In this document: piece after piece, positions 1 to 5,411 of the stretch | How the letters are laid out: each line of letters starts with the position of its first letter | Position numbering within the stretch: position 1 is the stretch's first letter | Assembly: GCA_013812485.1 (NCBI GenBank) | Contig: JACCTJ010000118.1 | Span: 1-7,183, forward strand | DNA: 7,183 nucleotides | Direction of reading: 5' to 3' | From: Thermoleophilaceae bacterium | GTDB lineage: Bacteria; Actinomycetota; Thermoleophilia; Solirubrobacterales; Thermoleophilaceae | Program-made: the position numbers and the translations under genes | The notes under the pieces: model-generated | Database searches by the model: none | Seen by the model: the letters and a program-made list of their open reading frames with translations, nothing else | What the model was told of the DNA's origin: nothing

Positions 1-448
1 GTCCTTGTCGGAGTGGGCGCTGACGAGCGTGGCGTCGAGGTCGACCGTGACCCGCTCGGGGCCAAGGCCGAGCTCCCAGGCGCGCCCGCGGGCCTTGGTG
101 CGAGCCGCGCGCAGTCCAGCGAGCAGCGCGGGGTCGCGGGCGATCCGCTCGATGACTCGAAACGCCGTCGAGTCGGAGGCCACCTCGCCGAACAGCGGTC
201 GTTGGTCGCGCACCGCGCGCAGGTCGGCCAGGCAGTCGCCGCCGTCGGCCAGCATCACCGCGAGGTCCCTGACGACGCGGCCGGGATCGTGACCCGCCCG
301 GCGCTCGCGCATCCCGCCCAGTTCGCTCGACAGCGCCCGCGTCAGCCCCGTCTTGTCGGCAACCTGTGCCAACAACGCGCTGCCCGCATGCGACACGAGT
401 TCCTCTCCGTCCGCCGTCACTTCTACGGTGAATTGGCGGCCATCGCGC
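1..448 (-). CDS. IS1380-family transposase, main (3') exon, truncated by window edge
   Basis: The minus strand reads through the left edge without a stop. The translation runs ...RDGRQFTVEVTADGEELVSH, then AGSALLAQVADKTGLTRAL, VRDLAVMLADGGDCLADLRA, GEVASDSTAFRVIERI and VTVDLDATLVSAHSDKD. This is the N-terminal third of an IS1380-family DDE transposase. The VDLDAT aspartate segment is the usual first catalytic aspartate region of that family. The enzyme would cut and paste its own insertion sequence; the rest of the gene and the right end of the element lie outside the window. The start codon is not in this piece. It is in an 11-nt first exon (2650-2660), separated by the group II intron at 449-2649. 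Exon 1 plus this exon gives 459 nt, exactly 153 codons, in one open frame. The family call is from recognised sequence style, not a database search. Confidence 0.85.
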
Positions 449-513
449 GTAGGGGTCGGAGGCGAGCCGCGGTGCCTCGCTTGCGCGAGGTCGTCTGCTC
501 GCCCCCGCCCTCC
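449..513 (-). ncRNA. Group II intron domain VI and 3' splice site
   Basis: The minus strand forms an inner hairpin CCTCGC-GCAA-GCGAGG and a lower stem pairing GGCGAGC with GCTCGCC. An unpaired A at 456, 8 nt from the 3' end, fits the branch-point adenosine. The intron ends ACCCCTAC at 449, matching the 3' terminal AY rule. Confidence 0.8.
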
Positions 514-547
514 GAACCGGACGTGCCCGTTCCCGAGCATCCGGCTC
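514..547 (-). ncRNA. Group II intron domain V (catalytic hairpin)
   Basis: This is a 34-nt hairpin on the minus strand. The lower stem pairs GAGCCGGA with TCCGGTTC (8 bp, one G-U). The upper stem pairs TGCTCG with CGGGCA (6 bp). A GGAA tetraloop (GNRA) caps it, and a 2-nt CG bulge lies on the 3' side. The AGC triad is at positions 2-4. This is the textbook size and shape of domain V and the strongest single sign of an intact ribozyme. Confidence 0.93.
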
Positions 548-591
548 TCCACAGGACATGCGCTGGTCGCATCAGGCGCATTGGGCGCTAG

Positions 592-2037
592 TCAGGCCGA
601 GGCGAGCGATGGCTCGGCGATCCTCGGCGCTGCCCACGGTAGGTGTCGGCGGCGCGGTATGTAGCGGGTCACCGCCACCGTCGTGGGCCAGTAGGGCCTG
701 GTGCCCTCGGTGCTCGTCCAGTTGCGTCCCCAGTACTGTCGCCGGACCTGTTTCCAGGTCAGCCGCGGGTGCTTCTTGCGCAGCCACAGCACCAGCCGCG
801 TCCACAGGTAGTGGTCGAGGTAGGCGAAGCAGCGTTTGCTCGCGGCATGGCGGTAGTAGTTGGTCCAACCCCGCAATACGGGGTTGAGCGCGTGAAGGAG
901 CGCGTCGAGCGACAGGCTCGTCGTGAACCGCCCGGTCAGCGTCTTGATGCGATGTCTGAGCCGGTTGACCGCCGTTCTGCTCGGGAAGCTGAACGCGGCG
1001 GAGGCTCGACCCGGCCGCGGGAGCCGCACGATGCGAAACCCGAGGAAGTCGAACCCGTCGTCCACGTGGGTGATGCGCGTCTTCTCGGGCGAGAGCGTCA
1101 GCCGCAGCTGGTCTCGCAAGAGCGTGGCCGCCGTCTCCTTGATGGCCTCGGCCTGGGCTCGGGTGCCATGCACCAGCACCACGAAATCGTCCGCGTAGCG
1201 GACCATCCGGTAGCTGGGGTGGCCCCGCGCCCTGCGCCGCGAGCGCTCCTGGGAGGAGTGCGCGTTCCAGGCCGCCTCGAAGTGGCGGTCAAGCACCGAG
1301 AGGGCGACGTTCGCCAACAGGGGCGAGAGAATCGCTCCCTGCGGCGCGCCCGATGGCGTGGCGGCCAGGGAGCCATGCTCGCGCATGACCCCTGCGGCGA
1401 GGAACTGCCGAACCAGCCGCAGCACGCGCTTGTCGGTCACCCGACGGCGCAGCTCGGCCATCAGCAGCCCATGATGGATGCTGCCAAAGCAGTCCTCGAC
1501 GTCTCCCTCGATCACCCACTCATAGAGGCTGGGTGCGTTGATGAATCGCCGCACATGTTCGATGGCGTCCTGTGTCCGGCGCCCGGGCCGGAACCCGTAG
1601 GAGATCGGGCAGAAGTCCGTCTCCAGGATCGGTTCGAGCACGAGCTTGGCCGCCATCTGAACGATCCTGTCGCGCAGCGCGGGAATGCCCAGCTTGCGGA
1701 CCTTCCCCGACCCGCGCTTGGGGATCGCGCGCTCGCGTGCCGGCAGCGGGGCGTAGCTGCGGTCCCGAAGCGAGCCGCGAAGCTCGCTCAGCACCCGTTG
1801 CACGCCAAGCTCCTCGACGCGCGTGCGCGTCTGGCCATCGACACCGGCGGTCTGCGACCCCCGGTTTCGCTTCACCCGCTCCCATGCCACCAGCAGCGTT
1901 GCGGGCTCGCAGAGGAGGTTGAAGAGATCACCGAAGCGCCTCTCCGAGTCCTCCTCCGCCCAGCGGTGCAGCTTGGCCTGCCATCCCAGTACCCGCTGCT
2001 CGGCCTCCTCGACCGACAGCGGCGCGGGCGTATTCAC
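592..2037 (-). CDS. ltrA: Group II intron-encoded reverse transcriptase/maturase
   Basis: This 481-residue protein helps its intron fold and splice, and copies it into DNA during retrohoming. From the GTG at 2037, the N-terminal part carries the typical LHRWA...FGDLFNLLCEPA and NRGSQTAGVDG segments (RT0 to RT1), then IPKRGSGKVRKLGIPALRDR and SYGFRPGRRTQDAI. The catalytic aspartates are in GDVEDCF (D179) and the YADD box (residues 281-284); SGAPQGAILSPLLAN starts near 229. Domain X (maturase) includes NPVLRGWTNYYRH at about 385-397. The basic C-terminus ends without an HNH Cys-rich endonuclease. The frame stays open up to an ATG at 2181, but GGGAGG lies 6 nt before GTG 2037 and MNT... is the usual family opening, so I chose 2037. 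The PQGA in place of PQGG is a mild departure. All key residues are intact, so it is probably active. ltrA is the generic symbol for this family. Confidence 0.92.
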   Translation of the reverse strand: MNTPAPLSVEEAEQRVLGWQAKLHRWAEEDSERRFGDLFNLLCEPATLLVAWERVKRNRGSQTAGVDGQTRTRVEELGVQRVLSELRGSLRDRSYAPLPARERAIPKRGSGKVRKLGIPALRDRIVQMAAKLVLEPILETDFCPISYGFRPGRRTQDAIEHVRRFINAPSLYEWVIEGDVEDCFGSIHHGLLMAELRRRVTDKRVLRLVRQFLAAGVMREHGSLAATPSGAPQGAILSPLLANVALSVLDRHFEAAWNAHSSQERSRRRARGHPSYRMVRYADDFVVLVHGTRAQAEAIKETAATLLRDQLRLTLSPEKTRITHVDDGFDFLGFRIVRLPRPGRASAAFSFPSRTAVNRLRHRIKTLTGRFTTSLSLDALLHALNPVLRGWTNYYRHAASKRCFAYLDHYLWTRLVLWLRKKHPRLTWKQVRRQYWGRNWTSTEGTRPYWPTTVAVTRYIPRRRHLPWAAPRIAEPSLASA

Positions 2038-2043
2038 GTCCGA

Positions 2044-2049
2044 CCTCCC
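2044..2049 (-). promoter_or_regulatory. Ribosome-binding site deciding the maturase start
   Basis: GGGAGG on the minus strand, 6 nt before the GTG at 2037. It favours this start over the ATG 144 nt upstream at 2181. Confidence 0.6.
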
Positions 2050-2332
2050 GAACGGCTTCTCAAGCCACGGTCCTGCTGCCGTCCTTTCCCATGGGGCCGG
2101 CTTTCCCGACCTCGGAGTACTACGACGGCTCCGCCACGCCCCGCGCGCATCAGCAGACAGCGCGCCTTGCCCGGCCGCCATCGCGGCCCGGCGCGCCCAG
2201 GGCGCTTCCCACGTTCACCGTGATCCGTTGGACCGGATCGGCATCTGGCTTTACCCCTGCAACGCATCCGCAAAGCACTCGCAGCATCTCCACGGCCACC
2301 ATGCCCGCTCGCCGGGCATGGAGCAGGACCGC

Positions 2333-2340
2333 CAGGTGAA
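2333..2340 (-). other. Candidate exon-binding site EBS1
   Basis: The minus strand reads TTCACCTG. It pairs with CAGGTGAG, the last 8 nt of the 5' exon (2657-2650), through seven Watson-Crick pairs and one G-U pair. The site lies about 310 nt into the intron, where EBS1 is usual in domain I. This is inference from complementarity, not from a solved fold. Confidence 0.6.
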
Positions 2341-2392
2341 AGAGCGATCCCGTTGCTGCCAAACGGCCCAATCCGCCAGATCGCAGGCCGCT

Positions 2393-2397
2393 CCTTG
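2393..2397 (-). other. Candidate exon-binding site EBS2
   Basis: The minus strand reads CAAGG. It is complementary to CCTTG (2662-2658), the 5 nt directly upstream of the EBS1 target in the 5' exon. It lies about 53 nt 5' of EBS1, in the correct order. Five pairs alone would be weak; the adjacency of its target to that of EBS1 is what supports it. Confidence 0.4.
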
Positions 2398-2649
2398 ATA
2401 AAGGGGCTTCGACCACCAGTTCGCTTGCGCTATGCCTCTCGGTCTCGCTTGCGCGCACGCCGCGTCTGGCAGTACCGCGGCGCCGCTACGTCGTCGGGGC
2501 GCTCTCGCCGACAGCGTGCGCTTCCACGCCGCGGCTGCCCCCAGCTTCTCCAGGCCGCTGCATCGGCCCAGGGCCGGCATCACAGCCGGCACGGGAAGTA
2601 GCATTCCACCTGCAAACCACTCCTTTCATCACAGCGCCTCGTGGCGCAC

Positions 2650-2660
2650 CTCACCTGCAA
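2650..2660 (-). CDS. IS1380 transposase, 5' exon (start codons)
   Basis: This is the 11-nt 5' exon, reading TTG CAG GTG AG on the minus strand. The split codon is completed by the G at 448 to give AGG, so the spliced protein begins (M)QVRRDGRQFTVEV. TTG at 2660 is the favoured start because AGGAGG (2672-2667) lies 6 nt upstream; the GTG at 2654 is the alternative but is 12 nt away. The restored frame, with no stop, matches the usual opening of IS1380 transposases and fixes both intron boundaries. Confidence 0.75.
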
Positions 2661-2730
2661 GGTGATCCTCCTGGGCTGGGGTTCTGCGGGCTCGACACCA
2701 CGCATTCTCCCTGCTCAGAGGACGTTTACT
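2661..2730 (-). other. Leader of the IS1380 element between the interrupted gene and the IS66 element
   Basis: This 70-bp stretch separates the transposase start from the IS66 terminal repeat. Apart from the ribosome-binding site, it should hold the promoter and possibly the left end of the IS1380 element. I could not identify the IS1380 terminal repeat because its partner lies beyond the left edge. It is possible that the IS66 insertion removed it. Confidence 0.4.
2667..2672 (-). promoter_or_regulatory. Ribosome-binding site of the interrupted IS1380 transposase
   Basis: AGGAGG on the minus strand, 6 nt before TTG (2660-2658). It decides the start of the transposase and shows that the sequence just upstream of the intron is the true leader of the gene split by the intron. 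Confidence 0.7.
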
Positions 2731-2750
2731 GTAACCGTTCAGTCCCCTTG
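2731..2750 (+). repeat. IS66 left terminal inverted repeat
   Basis: GTAACCGTTCAGTCCCCTTG, a perfect reverse complement of 4286-4305. Similarity stops inside this point on both ends. Confidence 0.92.
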
Positions 2751-2802
2751 CGATCGGCCGCTTCTTTGCAGGATCTTGTGCATTTAGAGGGAATTCGCGG
2801 GT

Positions 2803-4284
2803 GTGCGGCGTGAGGAGATCGAGGCGTTAGCGGTTGCGGGGGGTGAGCCGGCGCGGGCGCTCGTGGTGTCGCTGCTGGAGCAGTTGCAGGCGCATGAGCG
2901 CGAGGTCGGTCGGCTGGGAGCGCGGATCGAGCGGCTCGAGGAGCAGACGCGCTCGAGCTCCCGCAACAGCTCGAAGCCGCCGTCTTCTGATCCGCCGAAG
3001 ACCCGCAAGCAGCGTCGCGCCGAGGCGAGGGAGAAGGCCAAGGAGTGGGCCAAGGCCGAGGCGGAGGGCTCGCCCCCGCGCAAGGCGGGCGGCCAGCCCG
3101 GCCAGCGCGGGTCGGGGCGCAAGCTCGCCCCCGAGGACCAGGTCGACGAGATCGTCGATCACTACCCGGATGCGTGTGGCGGCTGCGGGCACCGGTTCGC
3201 CGAGCCCGAGCGGGTCCCGTCGCGGCGCCCCGCCCGCCACCAGGTCGCCGAGCTGCCCCAGATCGCGGTGATCTTGACCGAGCATCGCTGCCACCGGCTG
3301 CGCTGCCCGGACTGCAAGGCCAAGACCAAGGGCGCGCTTCCCGCCGAGCTGGCCGGGTCGGCGTTCGGGCCCGGACTGCAGGCGGCGGTCGTGACGATGA
3401 CCGCCCGCAACCGCGTCTCGCGTCGCGACATGTCAGAGCTCGCCCGTGACCTGTTCGGGCTCGGGCTGTCGGTCGGCTCGGTCGACGCGATCTGCCAGCG
3501 CTCCTCGGCGGTCCTGGCCGAGCCCCACGAGGCGCTGGTCGCCTCGGTCCTGGACTCGCCGGCGCTGAACGTCGATGAGACCGGCTGGGCCACCGCGGGC
3601 GAGGGGCGCACGCTGTGGACGGCGACCACGCCCGAAGCGGCGATCTTCCGGATCGCCGAGGACCGCCACCGCGACCGCCTCTGCGAGCTGATCGGCGGCT
3701 ACGGGGGGATCGTCTGCTCGGACCGCTGGTGGGCCTATGACCATCTCGACCGCGACTGCCGCCAGGCCTGCTGGGAGCATCTGAAACGAGACTTTCGCCG
3801 CCACGCCGAGGGGCTAACCGAGCAGCAGGCCTTCGGCCAGGCCGGCATGGAGCTCGCCGCCCGCCTGTTCAAGGTCTGGCGCGCCTTCGACACCCACCAG
3901 GACCGCCGCCGCCTGAAGCGCGAGATGAAGCCGATCCAGGCCGAGCTACGCAAGCTGCTCGAGCGCGCCGCCCGCAAGAGCACCCGCACCCGCCTTCACC
4001 GCCGCTTCGCCAACAACCTGCTCAAGATCTGGCCCGCGCTGTGGACGTTCGTCAGCGTGCGCGGCGTCGAGCCGACCAACAACGCCGCCGAGCGCTCGCT
4101 CCGCGGTCCGGTCATCCACCGCAAGCTCTCCCACGGCACCCGCACCGACGACGGCGAGCGCTTCGTCGAACGCGCACTCTCCGCCTCGGTCACATGCCGG
4201 CTGCAGGGCCGCTCACTGTTCGCCTACCTCGCCGAGCTGCTGACCGCCCACCCCCGCGGCGACCCGCTCCCCACGCTCACCTGA
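2803..4284 (+). CDS. IS66-family transposase (single-gene ISBst12 type)
   Basis: This 493-residue DDE transposase mobilises the element that carries it. Residues 20-50 form a coiled-coil-like leucine-rich helix, followed by the SSRNSSKPPSSDPP motif (about 51-65) shared by IS66 proteins and a basic Lys/Arg/Glu stretch. Then comes a zinc-binding segment with CGGCGH (125-130) and CPDC (168-171). The catalytic core follows: D258 in NVDETGW, D307 in SDRWWAY, CWEH (323-326), and E430 in NNAAERSLR. The C-terminal helix is typical of the family. The GTG start at 2803 has AGAGGG about 11 nt upstream (2786-2791), a somewhat long spacing. No frameshift or missing catalytic residue is seen, so it is probably functional. 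It is transcribed divergently from the interrupted IS1380 gene. Confidence 0.93.
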   Translation: MRREEIEALAVAGGEPARALVVSLLEQLQAHEREVGRLGARIERLEEQTRSSSRNSSKPPSSDPPKTRKQRRAEAREKAKEWAKAEAEGSPPRKAGGQPGQRGSGRKLAPEDQVDEIVDHYPDACGGCGHRFAEPERVPSRRPARHQVAELPQIAVILTEHRCHRLRCPDCKAKTKGALPAELAGSAFGPGLQAAVVTMTARNRVSRRDMSELARDLFGLGLSVGSVDAICQRSSAVLAEPHEALVASVLDSPALNVDETGWATAGEGRTLWTATTPEAAIFRIAEDRHRDRLCELIGGYGGIVCSDRWWAYDHLDRDCRQACWEHLKRDFRRHAEGLTEQQAFGQAGMELAARLFKVWRAFDTHQDRRRLKREMKPIQAELRKLLERAARKSTRTRLHRRFANNLLKIWPALWTFVSVRGVEPTNNAAERSLRGPVIHRKLSHGTRTDDGERFVERALSASVTCRLQGRSLFAYLAELLTAHPRGDPLPTLT

Positions 4285-4285
4285 G

Positions 4286-4305
4286 CAAGGGGACTGAACG
4301 GTTAC
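4286..4305 (-). repeat. IS66 right terminal inverted repeat
   Basis: CAAGGGGACTGAACGGTTAC on the plus strand, starting 1 nt after the transposase stop codon and matching the left repeat in all 20 positions. Confidence 0.92.
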
Positions 4306-4342
4306 GGTTTTCGTGGGAAGGTTCCGTTACGTCCGATCAGGC

Positions 4343-4363
4343 GCGTCCGTCGCGCGTCCGTCG
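4343..4363 (+). repeat. 21-bp repeat, copy 1 (inverted relative to 6171-6191)
   Basis: This is two GCGTCCGTC units 11 bp apart plus a closing G. All 21 bases recur in reverse complement at 6171-6191. Identity ends sharply on both sides. Confidence 0.85.
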
Positions 4364-4433
4364 CCTGGACACGGCGTCCGTCTCGCGGGACTCATCCGTC
4401 GCCGCCGGTGAGGGTGGTGTCCTCCCTCGCAGG

Positions 4434-4439
4434 CATACT
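4434..4439 (+). promoter_or_regulatory. Candidate -10 box of the bactofilin-like gene
   Basis: CATACT matches TATAAT at 4 of 6 positions. It ends 7 nt before the GTG at 4447, so transcription would start at or next to the start codon (leaderless). I see no convincing -35. Confidence 0.35.
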
Positions 4440-4446
4440 TTGGTGC

Positions 4447-4830
4447 GTGGAGATCATCGCCTCTGGACGTGGGTACCGAACGGTCACGGCGGACGCGGTG
4501 CTCGATGGTGGTCTGCTGGAGGGCTCGGTCCAGGTCGCGGCGGGCTCGCGATTCGTCCTTCGGGGTCACGTCCAAGGGTCGATCCAGACGGGCGGAGAAG
4601 TGGTGATCGAGGGCTGGCACCAAGGCTCGATTGACATTGCACCCGGCGGTTCGGTCGCCGTCGAGCGCGGTGGGCACACACAAGGCTCCGTCCACAACGA
4701 GGGCCGGTTCGCCGTATATGGCGACCAATCGGGTCCGGTGTCCGGCTCGGGCGAGAGCTACGTCGACCCCGGGGCTCGCTTGGCGACGCCGCGCCGCGTC
4801 GGCAATGAGACTTACTGGGAGTTCCGCTAG
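4447..4830 (+). CDS. Small bactofilin-like beta-helix protein
   Basis: This predicted 127-residue protein is made almost wholly of short beta-strand repeats. EGS, QGS, QGS, QGS and SGP turns recur at residues 25, 43, 59, 79 and 95, with alternating hydrophobic residues between (VQVAAG, FVLRGH, EVVIEG, IDIAPGG, VAVERG, FAVYGD). This right-handed beta-helix pattern is that of bactofilins (polymer-forming cytoskeletal proteins), which assemble into filaments. No signal peptide or membrane segment is clear. The frame opens at GTG 4408, but no ribosome-binding site precedes it. GTG 4447 lies just behind a -10-like box and begins MEIIASGRGYR, so I chose it. Its TAG shares CTAG with the stop of the opposing GIY-YIG gene. 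Its function here is unknown; whether it polymerises or is only a beta-helix of other use cannot be told. Confidence 0.65.
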   Translation: MEIIASGRGYRTVTADAVLDGGLLEGSVQVAAGSRFVLRGHVQGSIQTGGEVVIEGWHQGSIDIAPGGSVAVERGGHTQGSVHNEGRFAVYGDQSGPVSGSGESYVDPGARLATPRRVGNETYWEFR

Positions 4831-5411
4831 CCGGGCTTGCGACTGAAGGCTTCGGCTTTGGCCTTGAAGCAGGCGCGGGCGTTGGACATACCTTCGTAGA
4901 ACGGATGGTCGAGGTTGCCGGCGAGGTTGAAGGGCGGCTCAAGCTCGCTGATCGCGAAGTCCTCGGTGTCCCGCGGCCGTTCGACGGGGACCCAGCTTAA
5001 ACGGAGGTTCAGCTCCTGCCACGCGCGGAGCGCGGCGTCGTCCTCTGGCGAGAACTTGAACCGCCCGGTCTCGGTCAGGCGCGGGGTCCAGTCCTTCTCC
5101 TCCCATAGCAGCGCCGCGAGCGACCGGCGGAACGTCGAACCGGCGAGCCCCGAGCCGACGTGCTTCTTGAGCGCTCGCGAGCGCAGCGTCTCCTGTGAGG
5201 CGGCGTCCCTCGGCGCGACCCCGACGTACAGGAGCCGTAGTCCAGGCTCGGTCGGGTGCGGGGACAGGGGGACCGCCGGGAGGGCGTCGTCCGAGGCAAG
5301 CCACCAGGCGTAGAGACCAGACTTGTCGGGGATGCCGCCGCCCGCCGCCCGGCCGGCGGCGGCGATCGTCACCGGGTCCGAGACCAACGCTTCGATGAAG
5401 TCGCGTGTCAT
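4827..5411 (-). CDS. GIY-YIG-like nuclease domain protein
   Basis: This 194-residue protein shows the GIY-YIG nuclease pattern. GLY at 32-34 (IPDKSGLYAWW) and YVG at 62-64 (LRLLYVGVAP) form the central strands. R79 in LRSRALKKHVG stands for the catalytic arginine. E156 in ISELEPPFNLAGN stands for the metal-binding glutamate, with N162 in the usual PxxN-like end. Such domains cut DNA. No extra DNA-binding domain is evident, so specificity would come from inserts in the domain or a partner. The ATG at 5411 overlaps the stop of the upstream nuclease gene as ATGA, which implies coupled translation and joint function. The frame is open to 5483, but that part lies inside the neighbour, so I rejected it. 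Restriction, repair or mobility roles are all possible. Confidence 0.75.
   Translation of the reverse strand: MTRDFIEALVSDPVTIAAAGRAAGGGIPDKSGLYAWWLASDDALPAVPLSPHPTEPGLRLLYVGVAPRDAASQETLRSRALKKHVGSGLAGSTFRRSLAALLWEEKDWTPRLTETGRFKFSPEDDAALRAWQELNLRLSWVPVERPRDTEDFAISELEPPFNLAGNLDHPFYEGMSNARACFKAKAEAFSRKPG

Larger units (their letters stand above)
449..2649 (-). mobile_element. Complete group II intron (retrotransposable ribozyme) inside the IS1380 transposase gene
   Basis: This 2201-nt element has every expected part in order on the minus strand: the 5' terminus GTGCGCC at 2649, a structured leader of about 600 nt (domains I-III), a reverse transcriptase/maturase gene in domain IV, a 34-nt domain V (547-514), and domain VI (513-450) with a bulged A at 456. 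It ends in CTAC at 449. It lies in the sense orientation of the host gene, as splicing requires. Both boundaries are supported three ways: the terminal consensus, the restored reading frame of the joined exons, and pairing of candidate EBS1/EBS2 (2333-2340, 2393-2397) with the last 13 nt of the 5' exon. The maturase has no HNH endonuclease domain, which in this family implies retrohoming at replication forks or single-stranded DNA. I have not assigned a structural class. Confidence 0.9.
2050..2649 (-). ncRNA. Group II intron 5' structural RNA (domains I-III and start of IV)
   Basis: This 600-nt stretch on the minus strand holds no gene of its own. Position and length fit ribozyme domains I to III plus the leader of the domain IV gene. 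It opens with GTGCGCCACGAGGCGC, whose GCGCC and GGCGC parts can pair. It carries the two exon-binding sequences. I did not fold it fully; the open frames crossing it in all directions are a product of GC-rich sequence. Confidence 0.7.
2731..4305 (+). mobile_element. Complete IS66-family insertion sequence (ISBst12-like)
   Basis: This 1575-bp element is bounded by 20-bp perfect inverted repeats that begin GTAA, as in IS66 elements. It carries one intact transposase gene and none of the TnpA/TnpB accessory genes of classical IS66, which is the layout of the ISBst12 subgroup. The 8-bp flanks (CGTTTACT left, GGTTTTCG right) do not match, so the usual 8-bp target duplication is absent. This suggests later rearrangement next to the element or a non-standard insertion. 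Confidence 0.9.
4306..4446 (+). promoter_or_regulatory. Upstream region of the bactofilin-like gene with repeated GCGTCCGTC
   Basis: This 141-bp non-coding stretch follows the IS66 element. It contains three direct copies of GCGTCCGTC (4343-4351, 4354-4362, 4374-4382). The first two form the 21-bp sequence that recurs inverted at 6171-6191. The spacing of 11 bp places the first two on about the same helix face, as for an operator. What binds it is unknown. Confidence 0.5.

Noticed and set aside
13..591. Plus-strand frame of 192 codons at the left edge
   Set aside because: It lies antisense to the IS1380 exon and intron domains V and VI, and its product has no recognisable feature.
2038..2181. 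N-terminal extension of the maturase to the ATG at 2181
   Set aside because: The extra 48 residues are low-complexity and absent from the usual family start, and a good GGGAGG site precedes GTG 2037.
643..2223. Open frame of 526 codons on the plus strand
   Set aside because: It is fully antisense to the intron maturase, whose reverse transcriptase motifs are unmistakable. The product is Arg/Pro/Gly-rich without any domain. Such long mirror frames are common in GC-rich genes.
2803..3629. Several minus-strand and shifted plus-strand frames inside the IS66 transposase gene
   Set aside because: Shadow frames of the transposase: arginine- and proline-rich with no domains.
4343..4382. CRISPR-like short repeats
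   Set aside because: The three 9-bp units are too short and too closely spaced, have no unique spacers of CRISPR length, and have no cas genes nearby.
4408..4446. Upstream GTG start and weak signal-peptide-like opening of the bactofilin-like gene
   Set aside because: There is no ribosome-binding site, and the hydrophobic run is short and followed by acidic residues. The -10-like box lies inside this segment.
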